DNA from: Clostridiales bacterium
Lineage (GTDB): Bacteria; Bacillota; Clostridia; Oscillospirales; Oscillospiraceae
Reading direction: 5' to 3'
Assembly (NCBI GenBank): GCA_014799505.1
Contig: JAAVHV010000002.1
Span: 78,991-142,990, forward strand
DNA: 64,000 nt
This document shows, in pieces, positions 16,458-24,388 of the stretch. The number at the start of each line of letters is the position of its first letter. The first letter of the stretch is position 1. The translations under genes and the position numbers were made by a program. The notes beneath the pieces were generated by a model. That model was not told the origin of the DNA. It saw only the letters and a list, made by a program, of their open reading frames with translations, and made no database searches.

Positions 16458-16901
16458 ATGGCAGCAGTTGAACGGAAGATCACCGGCACTTTCTCCAAGG
16501 TGCCCGGCGGGTATGCCCAGGAAATCGACGAGCGCACAACGCTTTTTGTCCCGGATATGTGCGCCGCCAGCTTCATTCCCGAAACCGGCGAGCTTCACGG
16601 CTATGCCCCCGACTATGACGCACTGGAAGCGGCCAAGCCCCTCGCCGTTGAGGCAGACAAGCCCGGAGAGTATTTCTATTACTACGAAATGAATCACGCG
16701 CCGACTGGCTGCGACTTCTCCGCCGAACTTGCCTATTACGGCAAGCACTACATCCTCCGCCCTCTGCACAATGGTCTCCCCAGGCTCCACGGACGCGGCA
16801 TCACCTACAACGAGCAGTACAATACCTACATAGTCACACTCCGCGCCTATGAGAAAATCAAAGAGCAGTACAAAATCAAGCGCGAAATGTGCCTTGACTA
16901 A
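16458..16901 (+). CDS. Hypothetical phage protein
   Basis: 147 aa from the ATG at 16458, chosen because ACGGAGGTTTC lies 9 nt upstream; an upstream in-frame ATG falls in the RNA element. Segments such as ITGTFSKVPGGYAQEIDERT and a DKPGEYFYYYEMNHAPTG region suggest a small alpha/beta protein. No known family recognised. Confidence 0.75.
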   Translation: MAAVERKITGTFSKVPGGYAQEIDERTTLFVPDMCAASFIPETGELHGYAPDYDALEAAKPLAVEADKPGEYFYYYEMNHAPTGCDFSAELAYYGKHYILRPLHNGLPRLHGRGITYNEQYNTYIVTLRAYEKIKEQYKIKREMCLD

Positions 16902-16974
16902 CCCGCAAGGCCGACGGCATCCCGCCGCCGCTGGTGCAAGTCCAGCCGCCCACCAGGGCGGGCGCTCATGGGCC
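16902..16974 (+). ncRNA. Repeated structured RNA element, copy 3
   Basis: Third copy, starting at the stop of the preceding gene. Hairpins are CGGC-ATCCC-GCCG, GCTGG-TGCAAGT-CCAGC and CCGCCC-ACCA-GGGCGG, then GCGCTCATGGGCC and an A-rich leader to the next ribosome site. Confidence 0.65.
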
Positions 16975-17015
16975 GCAAAACCCAAAAACAAAAAACCAAA
17001 ACAGGAGGAAATGCC

Positions 17016-18047
17016 ATGAAATACTACGAAATCAGCGAGGAAACCGCCCGCCGCGCAAATATGATGAACTCCATGCGCGACTACAAACCCGGCAGCGCAA
17101 CCGCCGAATATCGCACTGCTGTGGACCAAGCCGCCGCCCTGGTCGAGCAGCAGAAGCAAAAAGTCAGCCCGTTCTATCACGACAAGCTGGACGGCCTTCT
17201 GGACCGCTATGCCCGCCGCCTTGCCGCTTACTACAACGACTACTACCGCAACGAGGCTGCGTGTCCGTCCATCCTAATTTCCGGAGGCAGTAACTTCCCC
17301 GTCCGCAAGAAAGAAAAGCAAAACTCCCGGCGCGAAACGCTCATGCACGAGTATAACGAAATCCAATCCATTTTGGACAAGATCAAAAGCGTCGGCACCG
17401 GCCCCATTGACCCAGCGGACCCCCACGCCCGCGAACTGCTGGAGGATCGGCTGCAATCCCTACAAAGCACGCTGGACAAGGGCAAGGCCATGAACGCCCA
17501 CTATCGCAAACACAAAACCATGAAGGGCTTCCAGGACTTCACCGACGAAAAAGCCGCCAAGATGGACGCGGCCATATCCAGCGCCCCGCCCTTTGCGCAA
17601 ACCCCCTTCCCTGACTTCGAGCTTGCCAGTCTCCGGGGGAAGATCAAACGTACCCAGGAAAACCTCGCCAAATTGGCATCCATGGAGGAGCACAAGGACG
17701 ACGCCGCAAATACCCTGAACTTCGACGGCGGCAGGATTTTCCTGAACATGGAACAAAACCGCCTGCAAATCTTCTTCGACGAAATCCCCAGCGAGGACAT
17801 CCGCGCCGCTCTAAAATCCCATAGTTTCCGCTGGTCCCGCCGAAATGAAGCGTGGCAGCGCCAGCTAACCCATAACGCAATCTATGACGCCAAGAAAGTC
17901 CTCGGCATCACCGACACAAAATCGGCCACCGCCGCCAATCAGGGCGACGCCGCCCAGCAGGCCGCGCCCCTGGCAACTCCCGACGAGGATCCGCCGCTTG
18001 ATGTCCCCACCGCCCCCGATGGTCAAGCCCTCATGCCCCTGGCATAA
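17016..18047 (+). CDS. Hypothetical mobile-element protein with C-terminal FRW...W motif
   Basis: 343 aa from the ATG at 17016 behind CAGGAGGAAATG. The N-terminus (MKYYEISEETARRANMMNSM) and the C-terminal SHSFRWSRRNEAWQRQLTHN are typical of an uncharacterised family on Clostridia ICEs and prophages. Long helices around residues 90-230 suggest a coiled structure. A P/A-rich tail ends it. Function not known. Confidence 0.75.
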   Translation: MKYYEISEETARRANMMNSMRDYKPGSATAEYRTAVDQAAALVEQQKQKVSPFYHDKLDGLLDRYARRLAAYYNDYYRNEAACPSILISGGSNFPVRKKEKQNSRRETLMHEYNEIQSILDKIKSVGTGPIDPADPHARELLEDRLQSLQSTLDKGKAMNAHYRKHKTMKGFQDFTDEKAAKMDAAISSAPPFAQTPFPDFELASLRGKIKRTQENLAKLASMEEHKDDAANTLNFDGGRIFLNMEQNRLQIFFDEIPSEDIRAALKSHSFRWSRRNEAWQRQLTHNAIYDAKKVLGITDTKSATAANQGDAAQQAAPLATPDEDPPLDVPTAPDGQALMPLA

Positions 18048-18068
18048 CACAAAAGCACAACGCCCCGG

Positions 18069-18097
18069 TTGACCGCCGGGGCCGTTTGTGCTATGAT
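18069..18097 (+). promoter_or_regulatory. Rightward promoter
   Basis: TTGACC, 17-nt spacer, TATGAT, 26 nt before the gene at 18123. The -35 lies inside a GC hairpin (CCCCGG-TTGACCG-CCGGGG) that may also terminate the upstream transcript. Confidence 0.6.
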
Positions 18098-18122
18098 CGA
18101 GCCACAAAATGGAGGTGCCTCA

Positions 18123-18434
18123 ATGGACAACAAAACAGAAGTGTTTGCCCCGTACCGCTGTGCTGCCGTCTTTGCCGACGGTTCCCGGCTTACCTTCGAC
18201 GGTCTCACCCGCGATCAGGCGCGGGCCACCATGGAGGCCGCTATGGAGCAACATGGGGACCTCGGCTGGTGGGACTGGGTGACAGACGAAAACTACCGGC
18301 ACGGGGAGTATTACAAGCTGATACCCCCTCCGCCGCACCTTCCGTTCCCCATCATTGATCTGCCTGACTGCCAGACCGATGAAGAGCGCCTAAAAGCCCT
18401 ACAGGACCCCTTTGAAGAGGACGGCGAGCCGTGA
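18123..18434 (+). CDS. Hypothetical phage protein
   Basis: 103 aa from the ATG at 18123 with ATGGAGGTGCC before it. It has an alternating strand/helix start (EVFAPYRCAAVFADGSRLTF), tryptophans in GDLGWWDWVTDEN and an acidic end. No family recognised. Last gene of the rightward block, followed by a bidirectional hairpin. Confidence 0.7.
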   Translation: MDNKTEVFAPYRCAAVFADGSRLTFDGLTRDQARATMEAAMEQHGDLGWWDWVTDENYRHGEYYKLIPPPPHLPFPIIDLPDCQTDEERLKALQDPFEEDGEP

Positions 18435-18447
18435 CCCGCCGAGAACA

Positions 18448-18496
18448 AGAAAAGCCCTCCAGAAACCGTGTAAACGGCTTCCGGAGGGCTTCTCTT
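18448..18496. terminator. Bidirectional terminator hairpin
   Basis: GCCCTCC-GAA-CCG paired with CGG-TTC-GGAGGGC, A-rich on one side and T-rich on the other. It separates the rightward operon from the leftward early operon. Confidence 0.7.
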
Positions 18497-18500
18497 CTGC

Positions 18501-18587
18501 CTATTCGCAAATTGTTTTTCCAGCGCCGATTTTTGGCGCGGGGAAGTCGTCGCAGTACGCGCATATTGCCCCCGCACCAAAATCCAT
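18501..18587 (-). CDS. Possible micropeptide with CxxC
   Basis: 28 codons (MDFGAGAICAYCDDFPAPKI and 8 more) after the late-regulator gene. The ribosome site is weak (AAAGAGACG). The CAYC pair resembles other tiny cysteine proteins of this phage, but coding status is uncertain. Confidence 0.25.
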   Translation of the reverse strand: MDFGAGAICAYCDDFPAPKIGAGKTICE

Positions 18588-18688
18588 AATCAACGTCTCT
18601 TTCCGGCGTCCGCCGAACGCCTGGCCGGTCCCCGCTGGAGGCACTGAAAGGACCCGCCGCCGGACCGCAAAACCGGCCCTTGCTACCT

Positions 18689-19171
18689 CTAATCGCGCGC
18701 GCGCGAGGCGCGGCCCAAAAGCTCGTCCGCCATCGGCACTTCTTCCAGGGCTTCCCCCAGCCGGTCCAGCGCCTTGTCGTGCTGCCAGCGGGCGGTCCTG
18801 TCCGGCACGCCGTTTGAGACTGCAATCCGCACCCAACTGTACCTATCCCGGTACTTGGCGACAATCAGCTTTTTGTACTCACCTTTCAGCACGTCCAAAC
18901 AGCCCTGAATGTTCTCCCGATCCACGACCAACACATGGTCCCGGACGGCGATTTCCTCCAGCCTGTTCCGCACGTTCCGCGCATCCACCCGCACGGCCAG
19001 CGTTTCGGTTGGTTTCCCCGGCATGGAGCCATGCGGCGTGCCGTCATACGACGTGCCGCGCAGGCCGTTGTACTCGGCCTCTAGCTCCGCCCGCTCGTCA
19101 GCCAGCAGCGCCCGCATTTCCGGAATCCCGAAATAGTACGCTATTACCCTTTTCACGTCCTTACGCCGCAT
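18689..19171 (-). CDS. Sigma-like phage late transcriptional regulator (ArpU/RinA type)
   Basis: 160 aa from the ATG at 19171 with GGAGGCAGGAG upstream. The C-terminal half has a sigma region 4-like helix-turn-helix (LKGEYKKLIVAKYRDRYSWV, then GVPDRTARWQHDKALDRLGE). Such proteins at the end of the early operon usually activate the late promoter, here expected near 13.2-13.9 kb. The C-terminus is encoded by a CG dinucleotide run. Confidence 0.7.
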   Translation of the reverse strand: MRRKDVKRVIAYYFGIPEMRALLADERAELEAEYNGLRGTSYDGTPHGSMPGKPTETLAVRVDARNVRNRLEEIAVRDHVLVVDRENIQGCLDVLKGEYKKLIVAKYRDRYSWVRIAVSNGVPDRTARWQHDKALDRLGEALEEVPMADELLGRASRARD

Positions 19172-19191
19172 AGCTCCTGCCTCCATGTCAG

Positions 19192-19626
19192 TTAGTTCTT
19201 TTCCGATCTCCACGGACCGCGCCATTCCCGCTGACGCGGCCTGGTTCTTTTCTGCGCAACCCACGCACTTTCTCTGGCCTTGTATTGGCGGAATCTGGAG
19301 GTTGTTTCCCGCTCCACGGCCCGCCGTTTCTCCCGCGCCTCTTTCCGGGCCCACGCCGTCATGAAGTTCAGAGGCGCGCCCTGTTCAGGTCGTTCGTCGA
19401 TAGCATACATAGCCAGCAGCTCCTTACAGACCATCAATCCATTACCCATTGCCAGTATTATGTTTATAAGCGCCTGTGTAGTTTCTTCCGCCGAATAGAC
19501 AGTCCTTTCCGCAAGTATGCGCGCTGCCTTTTCAATCTCCCCCACCTCTTCTTCCGCCAACGCCATCACATTCGCTATCGCCCTAACTCCGTTGCACCCG
19601 ATCACGCGGGCTTCTGCGTTCTCCAT
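19192..19626 (-). CDS. Hypothetical phage protein
   Basis: 144 aa from the ATG at 19626, overlapping the 3' untranslated edge of parB. It is helical throughout, with EEEVGEIEKAARILAERTVY and a hydrophobic ALINIILAMGNGLMVCKELL segment, and a very basic C-terminus. No known family. Confidence 0.65.
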   Translation of the reverse strand: MENAEARVIGCNGVRAIANVMALAEEEVGEIEKAARILAERTVYSAEETTQALINIILAMGNGLMVCKELLAMYAIDERPEQGAPLNFMTAWARKEAREKRRAVERETTSRFRQYKARESAWVAQKRTRPRQREWRGPWRSEKN

Positions 19627-19636
19627 CCGCCCGCCC

Positions 19637-20752
19637 TCACTTCCGCAGGGCCGCGATTGCCACGGCCAGCGCGTCGGCCCGTTCCGCCCATGTGTCCGCC
19701 AGATTAGCTTCAATAGCAAGCATTTCCTCGCAGTACATTTGCAGGTCCTCCAGGATGTACGCGGCCCGTCGCTGGTGCATCGGCTCTTTCTCCGGCTCCG
19801 CCGAATCAGACGCAGGAGCGGGAGCGGGCGGCGCGGGGAAATCCACAACTTTCCCAGCGTTTTCCACGGCGGGCGGGTCCGTTATCAGCTCCGGCGGCTC
19901 AACTTGCATTTTCGTCTCCACTTCCCGCACAGATACGCCCGGCCCATACTTCGGACCTTCCGCCGCCGGTTCCGGCTCTTCCTGTTCCGCTTTTGGCTTC
20001 TCCGGCGTCCGCAGTTCTTCCCGCAGGCGCTTCACTTCGTCGATGGACGGACCGCGCTTCATGGCTCTTGCCCGGTCCAGCGCCGTCAACTGCTCCCGCT
20101 CGTTCATGGTGGACAGCTCATAGGCCACGGAGATATTGATTTTCCCCTCTTCCAGCCACGTCTTGAACGCGGGAATCAGGTGCTTTGCGATACTGTCATA
20201 CCGGCCCACCTGTGCGGGTGTAGTCCCCAACTGCTCGGCAATGAGCTTGCGCGTCTCGCCGGGGATTTTCTCAAACCGGCGTTTCTGCTCCAGGAGCGCC
20301 CGCAGGCGCGTTGCCTCCTGTACCTTGTCCCAGTCCGTTTTCTCCCGTTGTCCGTTGGTGGTGATAAGCAAAATTGCCTCGTCAATGGCCCGCAGCTCGT
20401 CGGCGTCCGCGCCCGGCTCCCGCTCGTCGGCGTCCACCATGCAGGGCATTTTCCGGTAGGCTTCCTTGCCCTGCTTCACAAGCTGGAGAGACGCCAGCCG
20501 CCGCCGGTGTCCGGCAATGACCTTGTACTTCCCGCCGCCCAGCGGCACCACAAGGGCGGGCTGCTTCACTCCGCCGGACAGCTCAATGAGCGTTGCCAGC
20601 TCGTCGATTGCCGACATGGAGTAGAAATTATCTTCGGACGGCACCAGGTCGTCCACGTCTATGTATTTCAGCACGGCGCGGTCCTCGTCGGCCTTGCTTC
20701 GCGCCTGGACCGTCCCCCGGCCCTTCTGCAAGTTCATAATGTCGAATCCCAC
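19637..20752 (-). CDS. parB: ParB/Spo0J-family partition protein
   Basis: 371 aa with a GTG start behind GGAGGGATAATCT. The ParB N-domain is visible: VDDLVPSEDNFYSMS, GGVKQPALVV and the CTPase box GHRRRLAS (family GxRR). An HTH region (IAEQLGTTPAQVGRYDSIAK) follows, then a long P/E-rich linker and C-terminal helix. With ParA 800 bp upstream it forms a partition or DNA-organising system, more typical of plasmids or phage-plasmids than of an integrated phage. Confidence 0.88.
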   Translation of the reverse strand: MGFDIMNLQKGRGTVQARSKADEDRAVLKYIDVDDLVPSEDNFYSMSAIDELATLIELSGGVKQPALVVPLGGGKYKVIAGHRRRLASLQLVKQGKEAYRKMPCMVDADEREPGADADELRAIDEAILLITTNGQREKTDWDKVQEATRLRALLEQKRRFEKIPGETRKLIAEQLGTTPAQVGRYDSIAKHLIPAFKTWLEEGKINISVAYELSTMNEREQLTALDRARAMKRGPSIDEVKRLREELRTPEKPKAEQEEPEPAAEGPKYGPGVSVREVETKMQVEPPELITDPPAVENAGKVVDFPAPPAPAPASDSAEPEKEPMHQRRAAYILEDLQMYCEEMLAIEANLADTWAERADALAVAIAALRK

Positions 20753-20755
20753 AGA

Positions 20756-21043
20756 TTATCCCTCCTTGTTCGCTTCCGTCTCGGGAAACCAGTGCAACCG
20801 CAGCGGGCACCAGCGCGGGGATGTCTTGATTTTCGGCTTATCGCCGCCCATCGGCGTGAATCCGATAAACCCCGGCGCTCGTGTGCTTTTTGGGCATACC
20901 CGGCGAAACATTTCCAGCGCGTCCGGGTGTTCGCACCAGCAATTCCCGCGCGGATTCCCGTTATTGTTCCCGTTGCAGATCGCCCGCCCCGTCATGCGCA
21001 TATATGGGCACATCCCGCAGTTCGGCGTTTTTCTTTTCTCCAC
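20756..21043 (-). CDS. Small cysteine-rich phage protein
   Basis: 95 aa with six cysteines (NCGMCPYM, CNGN, NCWCEHP, VCPK) and the SPRWCPLR motif near the C-terminus that recurs in small zinc-binding phage proteins of Clostridia. It lies within the par operon with 3-nt gaps. Function unknown. Confidence 0.75.
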   Translation of the reverse strand: MEKRKTPNCGMCPYMRMTGRAICNGNNNGNPRGNCWCEHPDALEMFRRVCPKSTRAPGFIGFTPMGGDKPKIKTSPRWCPLRLHWFPETEANKEG

Positions 21044-21046
21044 GGT

Positions 21047-21559
21047 TTACGCCCCTCTCGCAATTTTCAGGCAGGCTTCGTAATTCTGATTCAGGGTCCG
21101 AAACGCATTTTCGTCCCCTCCGGCGTCAGGGTGCAGGACCTTTGCCATCCGTTTATACTGTGCCTTGATCTCCGCCTCGTCGGATGGCATGGATGAAAAG
21201 CCCATTGCCGTAAAGCACGGCTCCAACGGCGGCGCAGCGGGCAGGGCAGGCACCCCGGCCAGCAGCATATCCAACGTGAAAATGCCCTTCTCCACGGCGC
21301 GGGCCAGCCCTTCCAGTGAGTAGACCACCTCGGCAAACAGGTCCGCCACGTAGTACAGGTTGCGCTTGCAAGCGGCGGACTTCTGGCTGTCGTTCTCGAA
21401 ACGGTAGACCTTCCCGCCGTACACCATTTCGACAAAGCAGCTCGCACCGTCCTTCCCCTGGCTCCAGTTGCTTTGATACTTCTTCACGCCCAGGCGCTCC
21501 ATGACCCGGGCCAGTTTCTTTTCAAAATCCTCCATGGACCCGCTATACTGTCTTTTCAC
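21047..21559 (-). CDS. J-domain (DnaJ-like) phage protein
   Basis: 170 aa, GTG start with GGAGGGG upstream. The C-terminal 60 residues are a J-domain: EAEIKAQYKRMAKVLHPDAG with the HPD motif and GGDENAFRTLNQNYEACLKI. It would recruit the host DnaK. The N-terminal region is helical and unassigned. Phages use J-proteins for replication or assembly remodelling; here it sits between parA and parB. Confidence 0.8.
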   Translation of the reverse strand: MKRQYSGSMEDFEKKLARVMERLGVKKYQSNWSQGKDGASCFVEMVYGGKVYRFENDSQKSAACKRNLYYVADLFAEVVYSLEGLARAVEKGIFTLDMLLAGVPALPAAPPLEPCFTAMGFSSMPSDEAEIKAQYKRMAKVLHPDAGGDENAFRTLNQNYEACLKIARGA

Positions 21560-21562
21560 GGT

Positions 21563-22348
21563 TTACCCCTCCTTCCGCTTGTCCGAATCGGTCAAGTCCA
21601 AATACTCCGCTGTCAGCTTCTTGTACTGGATAGCGGCCCAGGAGCGCGGGGCGAACACGCACAGCGGCGTTTCCTCCAGCGTGCTTTCCGACACTTTTGG
21701 ATTGTAGTTGATCGCCGTCTGGAATACAGGGCAGATACCGCTATCCTCCAGCGACCGGCGCGCCGCCTCGAACGGCTCCCGGCGCTGCCAGTGGGTGAAG
21801 AACGCGCCCCGTATCGTCAGCCCCGGATTGGCGCCCTCCCGGACAGCCTGCACCTGTTCCACAAGGTCCAGCAGGCCGGAAAAAGAAAACTCGTCCGGTC
21901 GAATGGGGATAAGTACGTCGTCCGCCGCCGTCAGCACGTTCAGCGTCACCATGTCCACCGCCGGGCCGTTGTCGATGATGCAGAAATCGTAATCGTTCCG
22001 CACCCGCGCCAACGCCGCCGCCAGCGTCCCGGACGTGTCTGCCGAATCCTCGTACAGCTCCCGATCCGTGGAATACAGGTCCATGTTGGACGTGATGATG
22101 TCCAGCCCCTTATACTCCGTCGGATAGGTAGCCGCCGCAATGTCCACCAGCTCCGGCCCCAGCAGCAGCGCCGCCGTGCCGTTCTGCTCTCCGTACCGGC
22201 GGAAATACCGGGAGGCGTTGCCCTGCTTGTCCGCGTCCACCAACAGCACCTTCTTGTGATGGACCGCCGCCAGGATGTGGGCCACGTTCGCCGCCGAAAC
22301 GGTTTTCCCGGTTCCGCCCTTCAGGTTGATAAAGGCAAGCGTTTTCAC
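21563..22348 (-). CDS. parA: ParA-type ATPase
   Basis: 261 aa, the size of type Ib/chromosomal-type ParA without N-terminal HTH. The deviant Walker A motif is at the start (NLKGGTGKTVSAANVA), Walker A' in LLVDADKQGNAS and Walker B in CIIDNGPA. It would bind DNA non-specifically and move ParB complexes. Confidence 0.92.
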   Translation of the reverse strand: MKTLAFINLKGGTGKTVSAANVAHILAAVHHKKVLLVDADKQGNASRYFRRYGEQNGTAALLLGPELVDIAAATYPTEYKGLDIITSNMDLYSTDRELYEDSADTSGTLAAALARVRNDYDFCIIDNGPAVDMVTLNVLTAADDVLIPIRPDEFSFSGLLDLVEQVQAVREGANPGLTIRGAFFTHWQRREPFEAARRSLEDSGICPVFQTAINYNPKVSESTLEETPLCVFAPRSWAAIQYKKLTAEYLDLTDSDKRKEG

Positions 22349-22351
22349 TGT

Positions 22352-22588
22352 TTATCCCTCTCCTCCCTCGGCGGCAGGCTTAAAAAGACTGCACTCCCGC
22401 ATTGGTCCATAATCTTCTCCGTCGTCCGGCTCCGTCCTGTCCGGCCAGCAGTCATAGCAAGCATGAGGGCTGCATCCGCTTGGTACGTCTTTGTATCCTT
22501 TCCTGAAATTTTGACACGCGGGGCAGAGACACCCGTTTTCTCCCGGCCCAGGCCCGCACAGTTTTTCACCAAAATTAAACGCGCTCAT
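22352..22588 (-). CDS. Small cysteine-rich phage protein
   Basis: 78 aa, ATG at 22588 overlapping the previous stop (ATGA). Cysteines in LCGPG, CLCPACQNF, CSPHACYDCW and ECSLF suggest two zinc sites. Same class as the protein at 20756. Function unknown. Confidence 0.7.
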   Translation of the reverse strand: MSAFNFGEKLCGPGPGENGCLCPACQNFRKGYKDVPSGCSPHACYDCWPDRTEPDDGEDYGPMRECSLFKPAAEGGEG

Positions 22589-23217
22589 TCTCCCGCCCCT
22601 TTCTGGAACAGCGTTCCTTGATTTTCCTCCAGCTCCGCCCGCTCTTTTGGGGTGTACATCTGCTCTTTTTTTATCAGGGCGGTGCGGCACAAATCCGTCA
22701 GCTTTTCCATGTGGTCGATAAGATCCGCACTCACAACGTCTATTGGCATAATAACTGCTTGAACCACCATACCGATTTTTGCTATGATGTACATTCCGCT
22801 ATCGCCGCTCCGTCGCTCGTACAGGTGCATATAGTCCAAACTATCCAGCGGCGCAAGATATTTGTCCTGGATAAACACAATGCCCGCAGAGGTTTGCAGG
22901 GGAAGCAGCGTCTGTCCCTCGTAGCGTAAGCACAGCTTCGGGTCGTCAACCTGACGCTCCACCGGGTCTGCGTCATCCCAATTGATGCTGGCCGGCGCAT
23001 CTTTGTGGCGGAAAATTAACTTCTCCTTCCTCTTTTCCGAGATGTCGAACATTGCGCAAAGGTTTTCCGGATCCAAGTACGGCAATCCGTCAATGGGGTA
23101 GGCCGCACATCCATCTCCCAGCCATTGACGTATAAATGTCCCCGCTCCATTTACCTGGTCACACAGATAGAACATTCCCATTCTGTCGCACAGCGCTGCG
23201 ACTTTCTTTAACTTCAC
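22585..23217 (-). CDS. Hypothetical phage protein
   Basis: 210 aa. It contains a beta-rich centre (KLCLRYEGQTLLPLQTSAGI then VFIQDKYLAPLDSLDYMHLY) and a C-terminal helix. No recognisable family or motif. Tightly packed in the early operon, 3 nt after the DUF1064 gene. Confidence 0.75.
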   Translation of the reverse strand: MKLKKVAALCDRMGMFYLCDQVNGAGTFIRQWLGDGCAAYPIDGLPYLDPENLCAMFDISEKRKEKLIFRHKDAPASINWDDADPVERQVDDPKLCLRYEGQTLLPLQTSAGIVFIQDKYLAPLDSLDYMHLYERRSGDSGMYIIAKIGMVVQAVIMPIDVVSADLIDHMEKLTDLCRTALIKKEQMYTPKERAELEENQGTLFQKGAGE

Positions 23218-23220
23218 GCC

Positions 23221-23730
23221 TTATACCTCCTGAATGTCGATATTGAAGCGCTCCTTCATCAGCTTGCGCTTCATAATGTATTCTTTTGTCCTGGTGGCGC
23301 GGCTCTTTACATCCTCCACCACCATCACCCAAAAGCTCCCATCGTATTCTCCCCACGGGTCGTCTCTTGGCTTCATGTAAGTAAAATCCGCCTTGTACCT
23401 GATAGCTCGCACCCGTCGGCCCGCACCGTCTGTATAGGCTTCCTGCAATGTGAAGTCTACCTGCATCCGCAGGTTCCGGATTTGCCCAGTCTGCTCCAGC
23501 GCTTTCAAGTGGTCGTACCGGCGCGCTTCCTTCTGACTGTCAAACCGCAGGACGTTCCCAGCGGCTGTCACCCGCTCGGTGGGCTTATTGTGATACTTCC
23601 GCCCGCCGACCGGCGCACCCTCGGCGGTAGAAGGAAGAGACACACGTTGATTCTGCTGCGCTCTCTTCATGAGCTTCCGCAAAGCCTGTTCCTGATAGGC
23701 GGGCGGCAGGTCTTTCACATCAATAGCCAT
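23221..23730 (-). CDS. DUF1064 nuclease-like protein
   Basis: 169 aa. The family hallmarks are KYHNKPTERV early, LRFDSQKEARRYDHLKALE, and a C-terminal DFTYM...VVEDVKSRATRTKEY with the D...E.K pattern of restriction-endonuclease-like folds. DUF1064 proteins are common in phage replication modules and are thought to be Holliday-junction or similar nucleases. Confidence 0.85.
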   Translation of the reverse strand: MAIDVKDLPPAYQEQALRKLMKRAQQNQRVSLPSTAEGAPVGGRKYHNKPTERVTAAGNVLRFDSQKEARRYDHLKALEQTGQIRNLRMQVDFTLQEAYTDGAGRRVRAIRYKADFTYMKPRDDPWGEYDGSFWVMVVEDVKSRATRTKEYIMKRKLMKERFNIDIQEV

Positions 23731-23733
23731 AGC

Positions 23734-24081
23734 TCACTCCCCCCAGCTGGAAGTGCGGGGCATATCATTTGCGTTCACCACGCGCAGCGTCGCCCGCACA
23801 TTCACCTTCTGCTCGTAAATGTCATTCTGACTTTCCCACAGGATAAAGCCGGATTGATAAAGCTCCTGCAAAAGCAATTCCAGCAAACGGCTTTTGCAAT
23901 ATCTCTCGAACCCAAACGGACTTCCTGCATCCGGCGGCTGGACGCTGATTTGCGCCTGCACTTTCTGCAACGGCACATCCGCCGTCCTCGTGATTTCCCT
24001 CCGAATCGGTGTAAATTGCTCGGTATATCCGCCCTGCTTTTTAATCAGCCAGCGGCGCAGGCGGTCAAAAAACTTCTTCAT
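23734..24081 (-). CDS. Hypothetical phage protein
   Basis: 115 aa from the ATG at 24081 with GGAGCGGGAA. Basic amphipathic N-terminus (MKKFFDRLRRWLIKKQGGYT), then a beta segment and a long helix. No family recognised. Confidence 0.65.
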   Translation of the reverse strand: MKKFFDRLRRWLIKKQGGYTEQFTPIRREITRTADVPLQKVQAQISVQPPDAGSPFGFERYCKSRLLELLLQELYQSGFILWESQNDIYEQKVNVRATLRVVNANDMPRTSSWGE

Positions 24082-24116
24082 TTCCCGCTCCGCCGCCCTT
24101 TCCGTCGCTTCTCCAT

Positions 24117-24278
24117 TCAGTAGTCCCGGACGATCTCTTTCCGCTCCCACTCGGTGGTGTTGGCGACCAAAAGGCCATAGCTGGTCTTACGCCGTTTGGC
24201 CTCCAGCACCAGGGCGGACAGGGCTTCCGATTCCGTGGCACAGCCGCCGCCTGGTAGCTCGACCACACTTCTGCTCAT
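24117..24278 (-). CDS. Small phage protein
   Basis: 53 aa, ATG at 24278 behind AAGGGAGATCG. Sequence starts MSRSVVELPGGGCATESEAL and ends EWERKEIVRDY. Similar small proteins occur widely in Clostridia prophages and ICEs. Unknown role. It overlaps the 3' part of the upstream zinc-ribbon gene. Confidence 0.65.
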   Translation of the reverse strand: MSRSVVELPGGGCATESEALSALVLEAKRRKTSYGLLVANTTEWERKEIVRDY

Positions 24279-24384
24279 GTGTACGATCTCCCTTCGTTTG
24301 TTCTATTTTCCGCCTGCAATCGCAGACCTCCCCGGCGTCCAGATGGTCGCCGCAGAATGGGCACACTCTGTACTGTCTGCCCAC
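24187..24384 (-). CDS. Small zinc-ribbon protein
   Basis: 65 codons from a GTG at 24384, four bases after the replication gene's stop. The N-terminal RVCPFCGDHLDAGEVCDC is a CPxCG...CxC zinc ribbon, as in the protein at 31239. The C-terminal half overlaps the next gene in another frame by 92 nt and looks less natural, so the true 3' end is unsure. Confidence 0.5.
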   Translation of the reverse strand: MGRQYRVCPFCGDHLDAGEVCDCRRKIEQTKGDRTHEQKCGRATRRRLCHGIGSPVRPGAGGQTA

Positions 24385-24388
24385 GCGC

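Noticed and set aside
18692..18712. CG dinucleotide run as phase-variable switch
   Set aside because: It encodes only the last residues of the late regulator, so slippage would have little effect. Too weak to claim.
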